Source of the DNA: Clostridia bacterium
GTDB lineage: Bacteria > Bacillota > Clostridia > Oscillospirales > Acutalibacteraceae
Direction of reading: 5' to 3'
Assembly (NCBI GenBank): GCA_017481575.1
Contig: JAFUPA010000012.1
Coordinates: 1 to 35,360, forward strand
Length of the DNA: 35,360 nt
In this document: one piece after another, positions 26,455 to 34,035 of the stretch
Layout: every line of letters begins with the position of its first letter
How positions within the stretch are numbered: position 1 is the first letter of the stretch
Notes under the pieces: model-generated
The model's input: the letters and a program-made list of their open reading frames with translations, nothing else
What the model was told of the DNA's origin: nothing
The model's database searches: none
Program-made: the position numbers and the translations under genes

Positions 26455-27324
26455 ATGTATATAATTAACCAGCTTACAGCCCTCATACTTTCGTTTCTTT
26501 TTACCTTGGGCTCTTATGCTCCGGAAAATTTTGCTATTGCAAATGTTCCTGAAAAATCTGCTGACAGTGTAAGAATAGTATCTTTTAATGTCCGCTGTAA
26601 AGACGATACCTTCGGCTCAGTCAAGGGCAGAAGTCAGCTTATCTGTGCAGCTTTGGAGCAGTATGCTCCGGATTCGTTCGGTGTTCAGGAGGCAACAGCT
26701 CAGTGGATTGAAATTCTCAGCGAGAACCTTATTGATTATGACTGTGTCAGCCGGATGCGTGACGGAAAGGCAAGCTCAGAGGCTTCTGCTGTGTTTTACC
26801 TCAAGGACAAATACAATCTGCTTGACAGCGGAACAATCTGGCTGTCCGATACTCCGGAGGAATTTGGCTCAAAATTCACATTGTCTTTTTGCCCGAGAAT
26901 TGCAACATGGGTAAAGTTGGAAAACAAAGAAACAGGCGAAATTTATATCCATATCAACACGCACCTTGACCACGTGCTTGAGTCCGTACGTGTTAAACAG
27001 ATAAATGTGCTCAAGGTTAAAATCGAGGAGCTTAAAACGGAAGGTTATCCTGTGGTATGCACAGGCGATTTCAACACCAAAGAAGGTGCAGATGCCTACA
27101 ATGAAATGAAGCCCTGCATGAACGACTCGAAATACCTTGCCGAAAATTCTGATGACGGTGCAACATACATAAACTACGGCAAAAATATTTTTGAAACAAG
27201 ACCTATTGACTTTATCTTTGTGTCTGAAGGAGTAAGGGTCGAAAACTACAAGATTATTGACGAGAAAATCGGCGATATGTATCTTTCAGACCATGCCGCA
27301 CTCTGTGCAGATATAATTTTCTGA
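26455..27324 (+). CDS. Exported endonuclease/exonuclease/phosphatase-fold hydrolase
   Basis: A 289-aa protein with an N-terminal hydrophobic export signal or membrane anchor (residues 1-25) followed by a complete EEP domain: VSFNVRC near 42, the metal-binding Glu in FGVQEA, NTHLDH, TGDFNTKEG, the PIDFIFV segment and SDHAAL near the C-terminus. EEP enzymes cut phosphodiester bonds in nucleic acids, sphingomyelin or phosphoinositides; the small size and conserved motifs leave the substrate open. AAGGAG precedes the ATG. It converges on the mrp gene and shares a terminator. Confidence 0.88.
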   Translation: MYIINQLTALILSFLFTLGSYAPENFAIANVPEKSADSVRIVSFNVRCKDDTFGSVKGRSQLICAALEQYAPDSFGVQEATAQWIEILSENLIDYDCVSRMRDGKASSEASAVFYLKDKYNLLDSGTIWLSDTPEEFGSKFTLSFCPRIATWVKLENKETGEIYIHINTHLDHVLESVRVKQINVLKVKIEELKTEGYPVVCTGDFNTKEGADAYNEMKPCMNDSKYLAENSDDGATYINYGKNIFETRPIDFIFVSEGVRVENYKIIDEKIGDMYLSDHAALCADIIF

Positions 27325-27363
27325 TTTGACACAAAACAGCAAAGATTACTTTTGACAACAAAT

Positions 27364-27390
27364 AAGGCGCTGTCGCAATGACAGCGCCTT
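27364..27390. terminator. Bidirectional terminator between EEP gene and mrp
   Basis: The stem AAGGCGCTGTC / GACAGCGCCTT with a 5-base loop GCAAT is followed by TTTT on the plus strand and ATTTGTTG on the minus strand. It separates two converging genes. Confidence 0.85.
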
Positions 27391-27396
27391 TTCGTC

Positions 27397-28215
27397 TTAT
27401 CCAAGCATTTCCTTAATCTTATCAGCCGCATCGTAAAGCTCGGTGATTTCGGCAAGCTCAACAGCACCCTTGTCAACAAGGCTTGCAACTTCGCTTCTGA
27501 TCGGGAGCTTTGCAAGAACGGGAATGTTCATTTCCTTTGAAACCTCGTCAATTTTGCTTTCGCCGAAAACAGAAATCTTCTTTCCGCAGTCGGGACACTC
27601 GAGGTAGCTCATATTTTCAACAATACCGAGAATCGGTACGTTCATCATATTTGCCATATTAACAGCCTTTTTAACAATCATTGTAACAAGGTCCTGCGGA
27701 GTTGTTACAATAACAATGCCGTCAACGGGGAGTGACTGGAACACGGTCAACGCAACGTCGCCTGTTCCGGGAGGCATATCGACAAACATATAATCAACAT
27801 CGCCCCAGAAAACCTCCTGCCAGAACTGCTGAATAACGCCTGAAATAACAGGGCCTCTCCAGATTACGGGCTGATCCTCTTTTTCAAGAAGAAGGTTAAT
27901 TGACATCAGCTTGATGCCTGTCTTAGTCTCTGCGGGCAGAAGTCCCATTTCATTCTGCATTGCAGGTCCCTTTGCACCGAATGCCTTGGGGATTGACGGG
28001 CCTGTGATGTCGGCATCAAGAACGGCGCAGGCATTACCTTTAACCTGCATTGCTGTTGTGAGCATTGACGTTACGAGCGACTTGCCAACGCCACCCTTAC
28101 CGCTAACAACACCGATAACCTTTTTAACCTTACTGTATTCATTACACGGTACGTGTAAATCTTGTTTTTCGCTGCAGCTTGATGAGCAGCTTGAGCAATC
28201 TCCTGTGCAACCCAT
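27397..28215 (-). CDS. Mrp/NBP35-family Fe-S cluster carrier ATPase
   Basis: A 272-aa P-loop ATPase that carries Fe-S clusters to target enzymes. The N-terminus has a NBP35-like cysteine cluster (C3, C7, C10, C14) for a cluster, the deviant Walker A is GKGGVGKS near 36-43, switch motifs FVDMPPGTGD follow, and a C-terminal CPDCGK supplies the CxxC pair that holds the bridging cluster between subunits. AAGGAG precedes the ATG. It begins 30 bases after the C_GCAxxG_C_C gene and is likely cotranscribed with it. Confidence 0.93.
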   Translation of the reverse strand: MGCTGDCSSCSSSCSEKQDLHVPCNEYSKVKKVIGVVSGKGGVGKSLVTSMLTTAMQVKGNACAVLDADITGPSIPKAFGAKGPAMQNEMGLLPAETKTGIKLMSINLLLEKEDQPVIWRGPVISGVIQQFWQEVFWGDVDYMFVDMPPGTGDVALTVFQSLPVDGIVIVTTPQDLVTMIVKKAVNMANMMNVPILGIVENMSYLECPDCGKKISVFGESKIDEVSKEMNIPVLAKLPIRSEVASLVDKGAVELAEITELYDAADKIKEMLG

Positions 28216-28245
28216 TGTTACATCTCCTTAACTTGAATAATGAAA

Positions 28246-28692
28246 TTAAAATAATACTTTTTCAACGGCTCTTGCGGCATCCTCAACAAGCTGAACGCAC
28301 GGCCTTTTTTTGTAATATTCCGGTGTTCTTGCCTCGGGCTTCGGGTCAGTGTTATCGCTGCTGTTCAGCTCGAGAAGCTCACGGCAGATGATTGTCGGAT
28401 TGTTTGTTTTAAACTCGGTAATTATCTGCTGAACAACCTGATAGCAACGCTGTTTTGCTTCGGCGTCGTCACCGTCGGTTGCGCCGTATTTAAAGCCGAC
28501 AAGCATAGCCGCACCGCAAACCGCACCGCAAACCTCACGTGATCTGCCAACACCGCCGCCAAGACCTGCGGAAACCTTAAGCGCTGTTTCCTCATCCATT
28601 CCGAATTCACCTGCAAAGGCGGCAAAAACAGCCTGTGAACAATTAAATCCGCTTTTAAAAAGCTCTATCGCTCTTTCTACTCTGTCTGACAT
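28246..28692 (-). CDS. C_GCAxxG_C_C family (putative redox) protein
   Basis: A 148-aa member of the C_GCAxxG_C_C family, named for its cysteine pattern: NCSQAV near residue 17, then C55-G-A-V-C-G-A near 54-61, and two further Cys (C83 and C103 approx.). A last Cys lies near KRPCVQL. The family is predicted to bind a metal or cluster or to do thiol redox work; no function is proven. The gene opens a two-gene unit with the Fe-S carrier mrp, which supports a redox or cluster role. AAAGGAGG precedes the ATG, and a perfect palindrome overlies its promoter. Confidence 0.9.
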   Translation of the reverse strand: MSDRVERAIELFKSGFNCSQAVFAAFAGEFGMDEETALKVSAGLGGGVGRSREVCGAVCGAAMLVGFKYGATDGDDAEAKQRCYQVVQQIITEFKTNNPTIICRELLELNSSDNTDPKPEARTPEYYKKRPCVQLVEDAARAVEKVLF

Positions 28693-28711
28693 TGTTTCGC
28701 CTCCTTTTCAC

Positions 28712-28717
28712 ATTATA
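28712..28717 (-). promoter_or_regulatory. -10 box of the C_GCAxxG_C_C/mrp operon
   Basis: On the minus strand a perfect TATAAT (28717-28712). The -35 region at the correct spacing is only T-rich, and the spacer is occupied by the palindrome described next. Confidence 0.6.
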
Positions 28718-28720
28718 GTA

Positions 28721-28737
28721 TTCTAACACAGTTAGAA
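28721..28737. promoter_or_regulatory. Perfect 17-bp palindrome, likely operator
   Basis: TTCTAAC-ACA-GTTAGAA, two perfect 7-bp arms around 3 bp, directly upstream of the -10 box of the C_GCAxxG_C_C/mrp operon. It has no T-tract and does not end a gene, so it is read as a repressor or activator site. The regulator is not in the window. Confidence 0.65.
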
Positions 28738-28759
28738 AAAAATGCAAGGGTCTATTTGC

Positions 28760-28788
28760 TTGACAGAGCGGATTTAACGAATTATAAT
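28760..28788 (+). promoter_or_regulatory. Promoter of gtrA and glycosyltransferase genes
   Basis: Perfect TTGACA (28760-28765), 17 bp, perfect TATAAT (28783-28788). Confidence 0.85.
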
Positions 28789-28821
28789 TAAAATGTTATA
28801 TCAAAACAAAGGAACGTTTTT

Positions 28822-29316
28822 ATGGACAAATTATTCGAGAAAATTCACGCACTTTGTGCCAAATTCATAAAGAACGAAAAAATAATGGAGCTCATCCGCA
28901 AGGTTGTTTCAAAAGAGGTGTTTTCTTACCTCTTTTTCGGGGTGATGACAACGGTTGTGAACCTCCTTGTGCTTGCTCTTTGCAACAGATTTGTTGACAT
29001 TATGGTTTCCAATATCATTGCGTGGGTTGCGGCGGTTATTTTCGCTTATGTTACCAACAAGCTCTTTGTTTTTGAAAGCAAAAGCTGGAAGCTTGACGTT
29101 ATTGCAAAAGAAATTCCCTCATTTGCAGGTGCACGAGTGCTTACACTCGGCATCGAAGAGCTTGGCTTGCTCGTTATGATAAAGTGGCTTCATCTTAATG
29201 CAGCGCTCACAATAGGTGCGATTGGCGGAGAGTATATAGTCAAGGGTATTCTTGCTGTCGTGGTTGTTCTGTTGAACTACATTTTCAGCAAGCTGTTGAT
29301 TTTCAAGAAAAAATAA
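28822..29316 (+). CDS. GtrA-family membrane protein
   Basis: A 164-aa protein with four membrane helices typical of GtrA (PF04138): the block YLFFGVMTTVVNLLVLALC near 32-52, the conserved NxIAWxxAxxFAYVTNKLFVF near 58-78, and two further helices. The first 30 residues are basic and soluble. GtrA proteins help move lipid-linked sugars across the membrane or act with glycosyltransferases in cell-surface polysaccharide or glycolipid synthesis, and the next gene is a family 2 glycosyltransferase 19 bases away. AAAGGA lies before the ATG. Confidence 0.92.
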   Translation: MDKLFEKIHALCAKFIKNEKIMELIRKVVSKEVFSYLFFGVMTTVVNLLVLALCNRFVDIMVSNIIAWVAAVIFAYVTNKLFVFESKSWKLDVIAKEIPSFAGARVLTLGIEELGLLVMIKWLHLNAALTIGAIGGEYIVKGILAVVVVLLNYIFSKLLIFKKK

Positions 29317-29335
29317 ATCCGAGAGGTCGTTGTGT

Positions 29336-30379
29336 ATGAAAACGGTCAGCGTTATTATTCCCGTTTACAATATCGAAAAATACCTGCCGAAATGCCTTGA
29401 CAGCGTTCTCGGGCAGACTTACACCGAGCTTGAAATAATCTGCGTTAACGACGGCTCACCCGACAACTCGGGTGAAATTCTCGAAAGCTATGAAAAAAAA
29501 GACAATCGAATTAAAATCATAACTCAAAAAAATCAAGGTCTTTCAGGTGCAAGAAACACGGGGATAAAAGCTGCAACGGGTTACTATACCATTTTTCTGG
29601 ACTCTGACGATTGGCTTGACACAAATGCAATCGAAGCCGCTGTTTCTGCCGCAGAAAAAAATGCGGTTGAAACCGTGATGTGGGGCTACACACGTGAATT
29701 TGCCGACAAATCGCTCGAAAAGAAAATCTTTGACGGCGACCGTATTTTTGACGAAGAGGGGACACGCAATCTTCATCGCAGACTTGCAGGGCTAATGGGT
29801 GATGAGCTTGCAAACCCCGAAAATACGGATGCAATCGTCACCGCCTGGGGCAAGCTTTACCGCACGGATATAATTCAGAACAATAACCTCGAATTTGTAG
29901 ACACAAAAATAATCGGCACAGAGGACTTGCTTTTTAATATTCATTATTTTGGCTTTATCAAAAGCTGTGCTTTTCTTGACAAGCCCTACAACCACTACCG
30001 CAAGGACAACGAGACCTCGCTGACACGAAGCTACAAGTCAAAGCTTTTTCCGCAATGGTCTGAGCTTTATTCAAGAATACGTGCATATCTCCACTCGAAT
30101 TCACTCGGGCAGGATTTCCACACGGCACTTGACAACCGAATTTGTCTCAGTATGATTGGTTTGGGGCTCAACGAGCTTTGCAACAAGGCTTCGCACGGGG
30201 AACGGATTAAAAATCTTAAAAAAATACTCAACTCCGAGCAATACATAAAAGCATATAAAAACCTTGAATTTGCATATTTCCCGATACATTGGAAAATCTT
30301 TTTTAAGCTCTGTCAGAAAAGATGCGCTGTTGGTGTGTATGTTCTTCTGAACGCAATGCAGATGATGATAGGGAAATAA
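29336..30379 (+). CDS. Family 2 glycosyltransferase
   Basis: A 347-aa GT2 enzyme of the GT-A fold. Near the N-terminus it has VSVIIPVYNIEKYLPKCLDS, VNDGSPDNSG, RNTGI and the metal/nucleotide-binding FLDSDDWL; the following 200 residues form a variable acceptor domain and no membrane span. I chose ATG 29336, preceded by GAGAGGT, over the TTG at 29330. It probably adds a sugar to a wall or capsule polymer. It is paired with gtrA and ends at a terminator. Confidence 0.93.
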   Translation: MKTVSVIIPVYNIEKYLPKCLDSVLGQTYTELEIICVNDGSPDNSGEILESYEKKDNRIKIITQKNQGLSGARNTGIKAATGYYTIFLDSDDWLDTNAIEAAVSAAEKNAVETVMWGYTREFADKSLEKKIFDGDRIFDEEGTRNLHRRLAGLMGDELANPENTDAIVTAWGKLYRTDIIQNNNLEFVDTKIIGTEDLLFNIHYFGFIKSCAFLDKPYNHYRKDNETSLTRSYKSKLFPQWSELYSRIRAYLHSNSLGQDFHTALDNRICLSMIGLGLNELCNKASHGERIKNLKKILNSEQYIKAYKNLEFAYFPIHWKIFFKLCQKRCAVGVYVLLNAMQMMIGK

Positions 30380-30394
30380 GATATATCAAAAATA

Positions 30395-30423
30395 AAGGCA
30401 CTCGAAATTTTTTCGAGTGCCTT
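30395..30423. terminator. Bidirectional terminator after the glycosyltransferase gene
   Basis: The stem AAGGCACTCGAAA / TTTCGAGTGCCTT around TTT is followed by GTTATTTT on the plus strand and by T-rich bases on the minus strand. Confidence 0.82.
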
Positions 30424-30429
30424 GTTATT

Positions 30430-30873
30430 TTATCCGAGTGAATCACGAAAATCTCTTAAAGCACGACCGACATCTTTAATGTTGTTTTGGAAGTTTTTAT
30501 CGGTGGCAAGATTTTTAGCTGTTTTTGAAACATTGTCAAGAGTTGTTTTGGATTTTTTATTTGGTTTATGTACATAATTGCACGCAGGGCATTGAAGACC
30601 TCTCTTGTTTCCGATTTTTCTTTCAATGGAAGTGGTTAAAAGGTAAACTAAACCAAAACCGCCGATTGGAATGGTGAGTAACCCTATAATCCAGTCTTTT
30701 TTACGCAAAACCTTTTCTAATTCAAATGTGCCTACATATCCGCATTTTTCACATTGATTGAAGCCCATTTGGCTAACGTCAATTTGATTTTGTCTTGTTG
30801 TAAAAAACTGACCGCAGTTCGGGCAAAAATTACTGTTTGCATCTACAGTTGAGTTACATTTGTTACAAATCAT
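30430..30873 (-). CDS. Zinc-ribbon membrane-associated protein of unknown function
   Basis: A 147-aa protein with two metal-binding Cys clusters, CNKC...CPNC at 3-25 and CEKCG near 45 paired with CPAC near 100. Between them lies a hydrophobic stretch (WIIGLLTIPIGGFGLVYLL) that may be a re-entrant or single membrane segment. The C-terminal 45 residues are basic, Asn-rich and probably helical. I chose ATG 30873, with AGGAGG before it, over the GTG-proximal start at 30900. It lies 14 bases behind the coiled-coil membrane gene and shares its Xre-controlled promoter. Base composition is AT-richer than the housekeeping neighbours. Confidence 0.72.
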   Translation of the reverse strand: MICNKCNSTVDANSNFCPNCGQFFTTRQNQIDVSQMGFNQCEKCGYVGTFELEKVLRKKDWIIGLLTIPIGGFGLVYLLTTSIERKIGNKRGLQCPACNYVHKPNKKSKTTLDNVSKTAKNLATDKNFQNNIKDVGRALRDFRDSLG

Positions 30874-30887
30874 GTAAAATCCTCCTG

Positions 30888-31634
30888 TTATTTGTACCAT
30901 CTGATATCATTTAATGTGTTGTTTGCTTCACGGCGAAGTCTGTTGCCGTATTGTGCTTCTTTCATTGCTTCTCGGTGTTGCCTTTCGTTGTCCTCTCGCA
31001 ATTTTTGAGTTTCGATAGTTTGCTTTTTAATTTCATCTCTAAGCATTTCTTCGTGTTGCAAGCGATAAAAATCGTTGACTGCATCTGACATTGAAACGTT
31101 CGGATAATCTCGCAGAATTTGGTAAACGTATCTTGTGGCCGGTGGATTTTGAAGTTGTACGGGCACGGTATATCGCTGATAAAACGAATTAGATTGCTGC
31201 TTGGCTTGAGAGAGTTTATTATTAATCTCATTTAAAACTTCGAAACCTGAAGTGCTTGATGATATATCATTAAGAAAATGCTTTTTCTCTGATTTTTTAA
31301 TAATAAAAGATGCAAGAAAAACAACAAACGCCAACGCCACAACACCCAAAACAATTCCTGTCAGAGGATGTATTCCGTTAACATCAAATTCAATTATATA
31401 TCCGGTTAAAAGTAAACCTGCCATTATAATTACGGGAGCAATAAACCACAAAAGACATCCGGCAAAGTCTTGTTTGCTTTTCTTTCTTTTTTGCATAATT
31501 TTTTGATTTTTTGAAACCTCAATCCGGCAAAGTCTAAGTTGATTGTCCCAATATTTTTCGGCTTCCTGCAATTTAATTAGTTCCTGTAAAACTATCAACA
31601 TATCCTTTCGGCTCATACTTGCTAACTGTGGCAT
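30888..31634 (-). CDS. Unrecognised membrane protein with coiled-coil ends
   Basis: A 248-aa protein I do not recognise. Residues 1-57 are helical and charged, two membrane helices follow (about 58-81 and 91-112) with a short loop between, then a soluble region, and the last 60 residues are rich in Glu, Arg, Lys and Gln and look like a coiled coil. N- and C-termini are predicted on the same side, probably the cytoplasm. ATG 31634 has GAGGTGA at ideal spacing. It faces a small Xre regulator across a shared operator region and is followed closely by a zinc-ribbon gene, so the three form a regulated cassette. Confidence 0.72.
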   Translation of the reverse strand: MPQLASMSRKDMLIVLQELIKLQEAEKYWDNQLRLCRIEVSKNQKIMQKRKKSKQDFAGCLLWFIAPVIIMAGLLLTGYIIEFDVNGIHPLTGIVLGVVALAFVVFLASFIIKKSEKKHFLNDISSSTSGFEVLNEINNKLSQAKQQSNSFYQRYTVPVQLQNPPATRYVYQILRDYPNVSMSDAVNDFYRLQHEEMLRDEIKKQTIETQKLREDNERQHREAMKEAQYGNRLRREANNTLNDIRWYK

Positions 31635-31665
31635 AAATTCACCTCGCAATGTTTATTTCAAACCT

Positions 31666-31694
31666 ATTTTAACCTGAAACAGGTTAAAAGTCAA
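31666..31694 (-). promoter_or_regulatory. Promoter of the coiled-coil/zinc-ribbon pair
   Basis: On the minus strand TTGACT (31694-31689), exactly 17 bp, TAAAAT (31671-31666). The first palindromic operator occupies almost the whole spacer. Confidence 0.8.
31669..31687. promoter_or_regulatory. Operator 1: perfect 19-bp palindrome
   Basis: TTAACCTG-AAA-CAGGTTAA. It lies between the -35 and -10 boxes of the minus-strand promoter. The facing gene encodes a small Xre repressor, so binding should shut off the coiled-coil gene. Confidence 0.8.
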
Positions 31695-31695
31695 T

Positions 31696-31712
31696 ACCCT
31701 AAAACAGGTTAA
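31696..31712. promoter_or_regulatory. Operator 2: degenerate copy of the palindrome
   Basis: A copy with one good arm, CAGGTTAA (31705-31712), and a weak left arm (ACCCTAAAA). It lies just upstream of the plus-strand TATAAT, consistent with autoregulation of the Xre gene. A third half-like block, AACCTATT, is at about 31661. Confidence 0.6.
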
Positions 31713-31714
31713 TA

Positions 31715-31720
31715 TATAAT
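31715..31720 (+). promoter_or_regulatory. -10 box of the xre gene
   Basis: A perfect TATAAT (31715-31720); TCAATA at 31691-31696 gives a poor -35 with an 18-bp spacer. Confidence 0.55.
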
Positions 31721-31753
31721 CCTTTTTACATAAATATAGAGGTGAATATAATT

Positions 31754-31975
31754 ATGTATAAAAGAATTAGAGACTTGAGAGAAGATAAAGATATGAATCA
31801 AACGCAAATTGCAAAAATTTTAGGTATGTCACAGACAGGATATTCAAAATATGAAACGGGTGAAAATGATATCCCTACAGTTATTCTTATAAAGCTTTCA
31901 GATTTTTACGGAACAAGCATTGACTACATTTTAGGTCAAACTGATGAAATCAAAAGATATCCGAAAGCAAAATAA
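31754..31975 (+). CDS. Xre-family transcriptional regulator
   Basis: A 73-aa protein that is nearly all helix-turn-helix: RIRDLREDKDMNQTQIAKILGMSQTGYSKYETGEND, then IPTVILIKLSDFYGTSIDYILGQTDE, a common pattern in phage-CI/Xre type regulators of Firmicutes. I chose ATG 31754, preceded by AGAGGTGA, over the GTG at 31742. It faces the membrane/zinc-ribbon genes and lies next to two operator-like repeats, so it likely represses both promoters. It is about half identical to the regulator at 34036-34254. Confidence 0.88.
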   Translation: MYKRIRDLREDKDMNQTQIAKILGMSQTGYSKYETGENDIPTVILIKLSDFYGTSIDYILGQTDEIKRYPKAK

Positions 31976-32032
31976 CAATCGTTAAATACAAAATTCGTTA
32001 TTTTATACAAAAATATCAATCATTGTTTTATA

Positions 32033-32060
32033 TTGTAAATTTGTAATTTTGTGATATAAT
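32033..32060 (+). promoter_or_regulatory. Promoter of the ceramidase-like gene
   Basis: TTGTAA (32033-32038), 16 bp, perfect TATAAT (32055-32060). Confidence 0.65.
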
Positions 32061-32112
32061 TACTTTAATATGGATGTGTGTGCTCACGCATCGAAATGAA
32101 AGGAGATAAATT

Positions 32113-33978
32113 ATGAAAAAAGTACTTCTTTCTGTTATCTCGGTTATCCTTTGCTTAAGCCTTATGATTCCTGTCGGAGTCACAGCTTTTGCAGAAGTTC
32201 CTGCCGACGATACAGCTATTGTTGAAGACACAAACATGAATTTTGAAGACGTTTTTGCAAATGTTGATTTGAGCGGTCTCGGTGACGCTGCCGCTGACCT
32301 TGGTGACAAGTTCGAGTCACTTTCATCAACAAGCATGAAGGTTATCTTTATGAACTTCCTTGCAAAGATTGTGAACACTCTTTCAAACATTCTTATCACA
32401 ATCGTAGGTAAGGCTCTCAACCTTGTAATTCCCGCAACTCCTGCGTTGAATCCTTATGAAGATTTCAACCTTGACGAGTACGGCAACTTCTACGAGGGTA
32501 TGGACGAGTTCATCGACGCTCCTGTAGAGGGTGCGCAGTGGCATCTCGGCTACGCTCAGGAGTCAATCCTTCCCGACGATTTCGGTGAGGTTCCTTACAC
32601 AATGGGCGGCTATGGCCTTATGGCAGAAACAACTGAGACATTTGACGGTCTCTGGGTTCGTACAATCGTTCTCAACGACGGAAGCGGCAGAGGAAACGTT
32701 GTTTTCTGTGTTCTTGATGCAATCGGTATTGCAAACGCTGACGTAAGACTTATCCGTGAAGCTGTTGCAGATTTTGCAGAGGCTAACAACATCGTAAGCA
32801 TCAACGTTGGTGTTACTCATACTCACTCAGGTATCGACCTCCAGGGTGTTTGGGACAACACAGTAGGTAATGTTTTGAGCAACATCACACTCGGTTCACT
32901 CGGTCTTACAGAGCTTAAAAGCGGTGTTGACCGCAAGTTCCTCCAGACAATCATCGACCAGACTGCAAAGTCAATCAAGGACGCTTATGCAGATATGGAA
33001 GCAGGCACACTTGAGCTTGCAAAGATGGATATCGGTGCAGACTATCTTCGTGACAGAACTGCTCCTTACAACTACGACGGCAATCTCTACCGTCTTGAGT
33101 TCACACCCGACGATGTTACCGAAACACCGACAATCATCACAACATTCGGTGTTCATCCCGAAAATTCAGGCTACGGTCACACAGTAATTTCTGCTGACTT
33201 CATTCCTTATGCAGAGGAAGTTGTCAACAAGGCAGGCTATAACTTCATCTTCATTCAGGGTGCAGTTGGTACAATCACTTATGCACGTGGCGAGACAAAC
33301 GACGGACTTGACCTTTCAAGATACGAAGAGGCAGTACGTTACGGTTACGAAATCGGCTATATGCTTCTTGGTATGACAAAGACAGAGGAAGAGTGTGAAG
33401 CACTCAACTTTGCACTTGGCGACTACCTCGGCGTTGCAGAATACGGCGACAGCGAGGACTACTCAATCTGGTACGAGGATTGGGTTCCTGTTGAAGAAGA
33501 AGAGGTTGCACCTTTCCTTAACATTAAAAATAAGCAGTATGTTATTGAAGTTTCAAATGTACTTATGGACATCATTGGTAAGGTTGGCATCACAGACTAC
33601 TTCTTCCTTTACGACAGCGCAACAGGCAAGTACTACGAGGTAACAGAGTGCGCATATATGGAGCTCGGTGACTCACTCAAGGTACTCATCAGCCCCGGTG
33701 AACACTACGGTGAAATGCTTATGGGCGGCGACGGTCTTGAAGACTTTGAGTATGATTCATACCGTGAAATGTTCGGCGAAAACGTTATCGTATTTGACCT
33801 TATGAACGATGCAATCGGCTACATCGAGCCCGATCCGGAGTTTGTAATGGCAGGTATGAAGTACAGCGAAGAGAACGGCGAATATGATACAGACACATGG
33901 TGCCTTATCTCCTTCGGTGAGCACACCGCATCAAAGGTTGCAGGCGAGTTTGTTTCTCTTGTTGACAGCGTTAGATAA
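32113..33978 (+). CDS. Secreted neutral/alkaline ceramidase-like protein
   Basis: A 621-aa exported protein. A signal peptide covers about 1-27. Next comes an acidic linker and a hydrophobic/amphipathic stretch (about 78-112), then the enzyme core: LGYAQESILP, the metal-binding block GVTHTHSGIDLQGVWD near 235-250, FGVHPENSGYGHTVISADF near 355-373, and FIQGAVGTI. These match the N-terminal catalytic domain of neutral/alkaline non-lysosomal ceramidases, which split the amide of ceramide at a zinc site. Two zinc His are visible; whether ceramide is the natural substrate cannot be told. The tail is short compared with known ceramidases of about 650-700 aa. AAAGGAG precedes the ATG. Confidence 0.85.
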   Translation: MKKVLLSVISVILCLSLMIPVGVTAFAEVPADDTAIVEDTNMNFEDVFANVDLSGLGDAAADLGDKFESLSSTSMKVIFMNFLAKIVNTLSNILITIVGKALNLVIPATPALNPYEDFNLDEYGNFYEGMDEFIDAPVEGAQWHLGYAQESILPDDFGEVPYTMGGYGLMAETTETFDGLWVRTIVLNDGSGRGNVVFCVLDAIGIANADVRLIREAVADFAEANNIVSINVGVTHTHSGIDLQGVWDNTVGNVLSNITLGSLGLTELKSGVDRKFLQTIIDQTAKSIKDAYADMEAGTLELAKMDIGADYLRDRTAPYNYDGNLYRLEFTPDDVTETPTIITTFGVHPENSGYGHTVISADFIPYAEEVVNKAGYNFIFIQGAVGTITYARGETNDGLDLSRYEEAVRYGYEIGYMLLGMTKTEEECEALNFALGDYLGVAEYGDSEDYSIWYEDWVPVEEEEVAPFLNIKNKQYVIEVSNVLMDIIGKVGITDYFFLYDSATGKYYEVTECAYMELGDSLKVLISPGEHYGEMLMGGDGLEDFEYDSYREMFGENVIVFDLMNDAIGYIEPDPEFVMAGMKYSEENGEYDTDTWCLISFGEHTASKVAGEFVSLVDSVR

Positions 33979-33993
33979 AACAGCATAAAAATT

Positions 33994-34024
33994 ATCGGCT
34001 TGCAGAAATGCAAGCCGATTTTTT
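33994..34024. terminator. Terminator of the ceramidase-like gene
   Basis: The stem ATCGGCTTGCA / TGCAAGCCGAT with GAAA loop is followed by TTTTTTT. It may also end the converging xre gene. Confidence 0.92.
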
Positions 34025-34035
34025 TCGGTATTCTG

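Noticed and set aside
31754-31975. Toxin-antitoxin system with the facing genes
   Set aside because: The layout is suggestive, but neither partner resembles a known toxin and both are larger than usual; listed only as an uncharacterised cassette.
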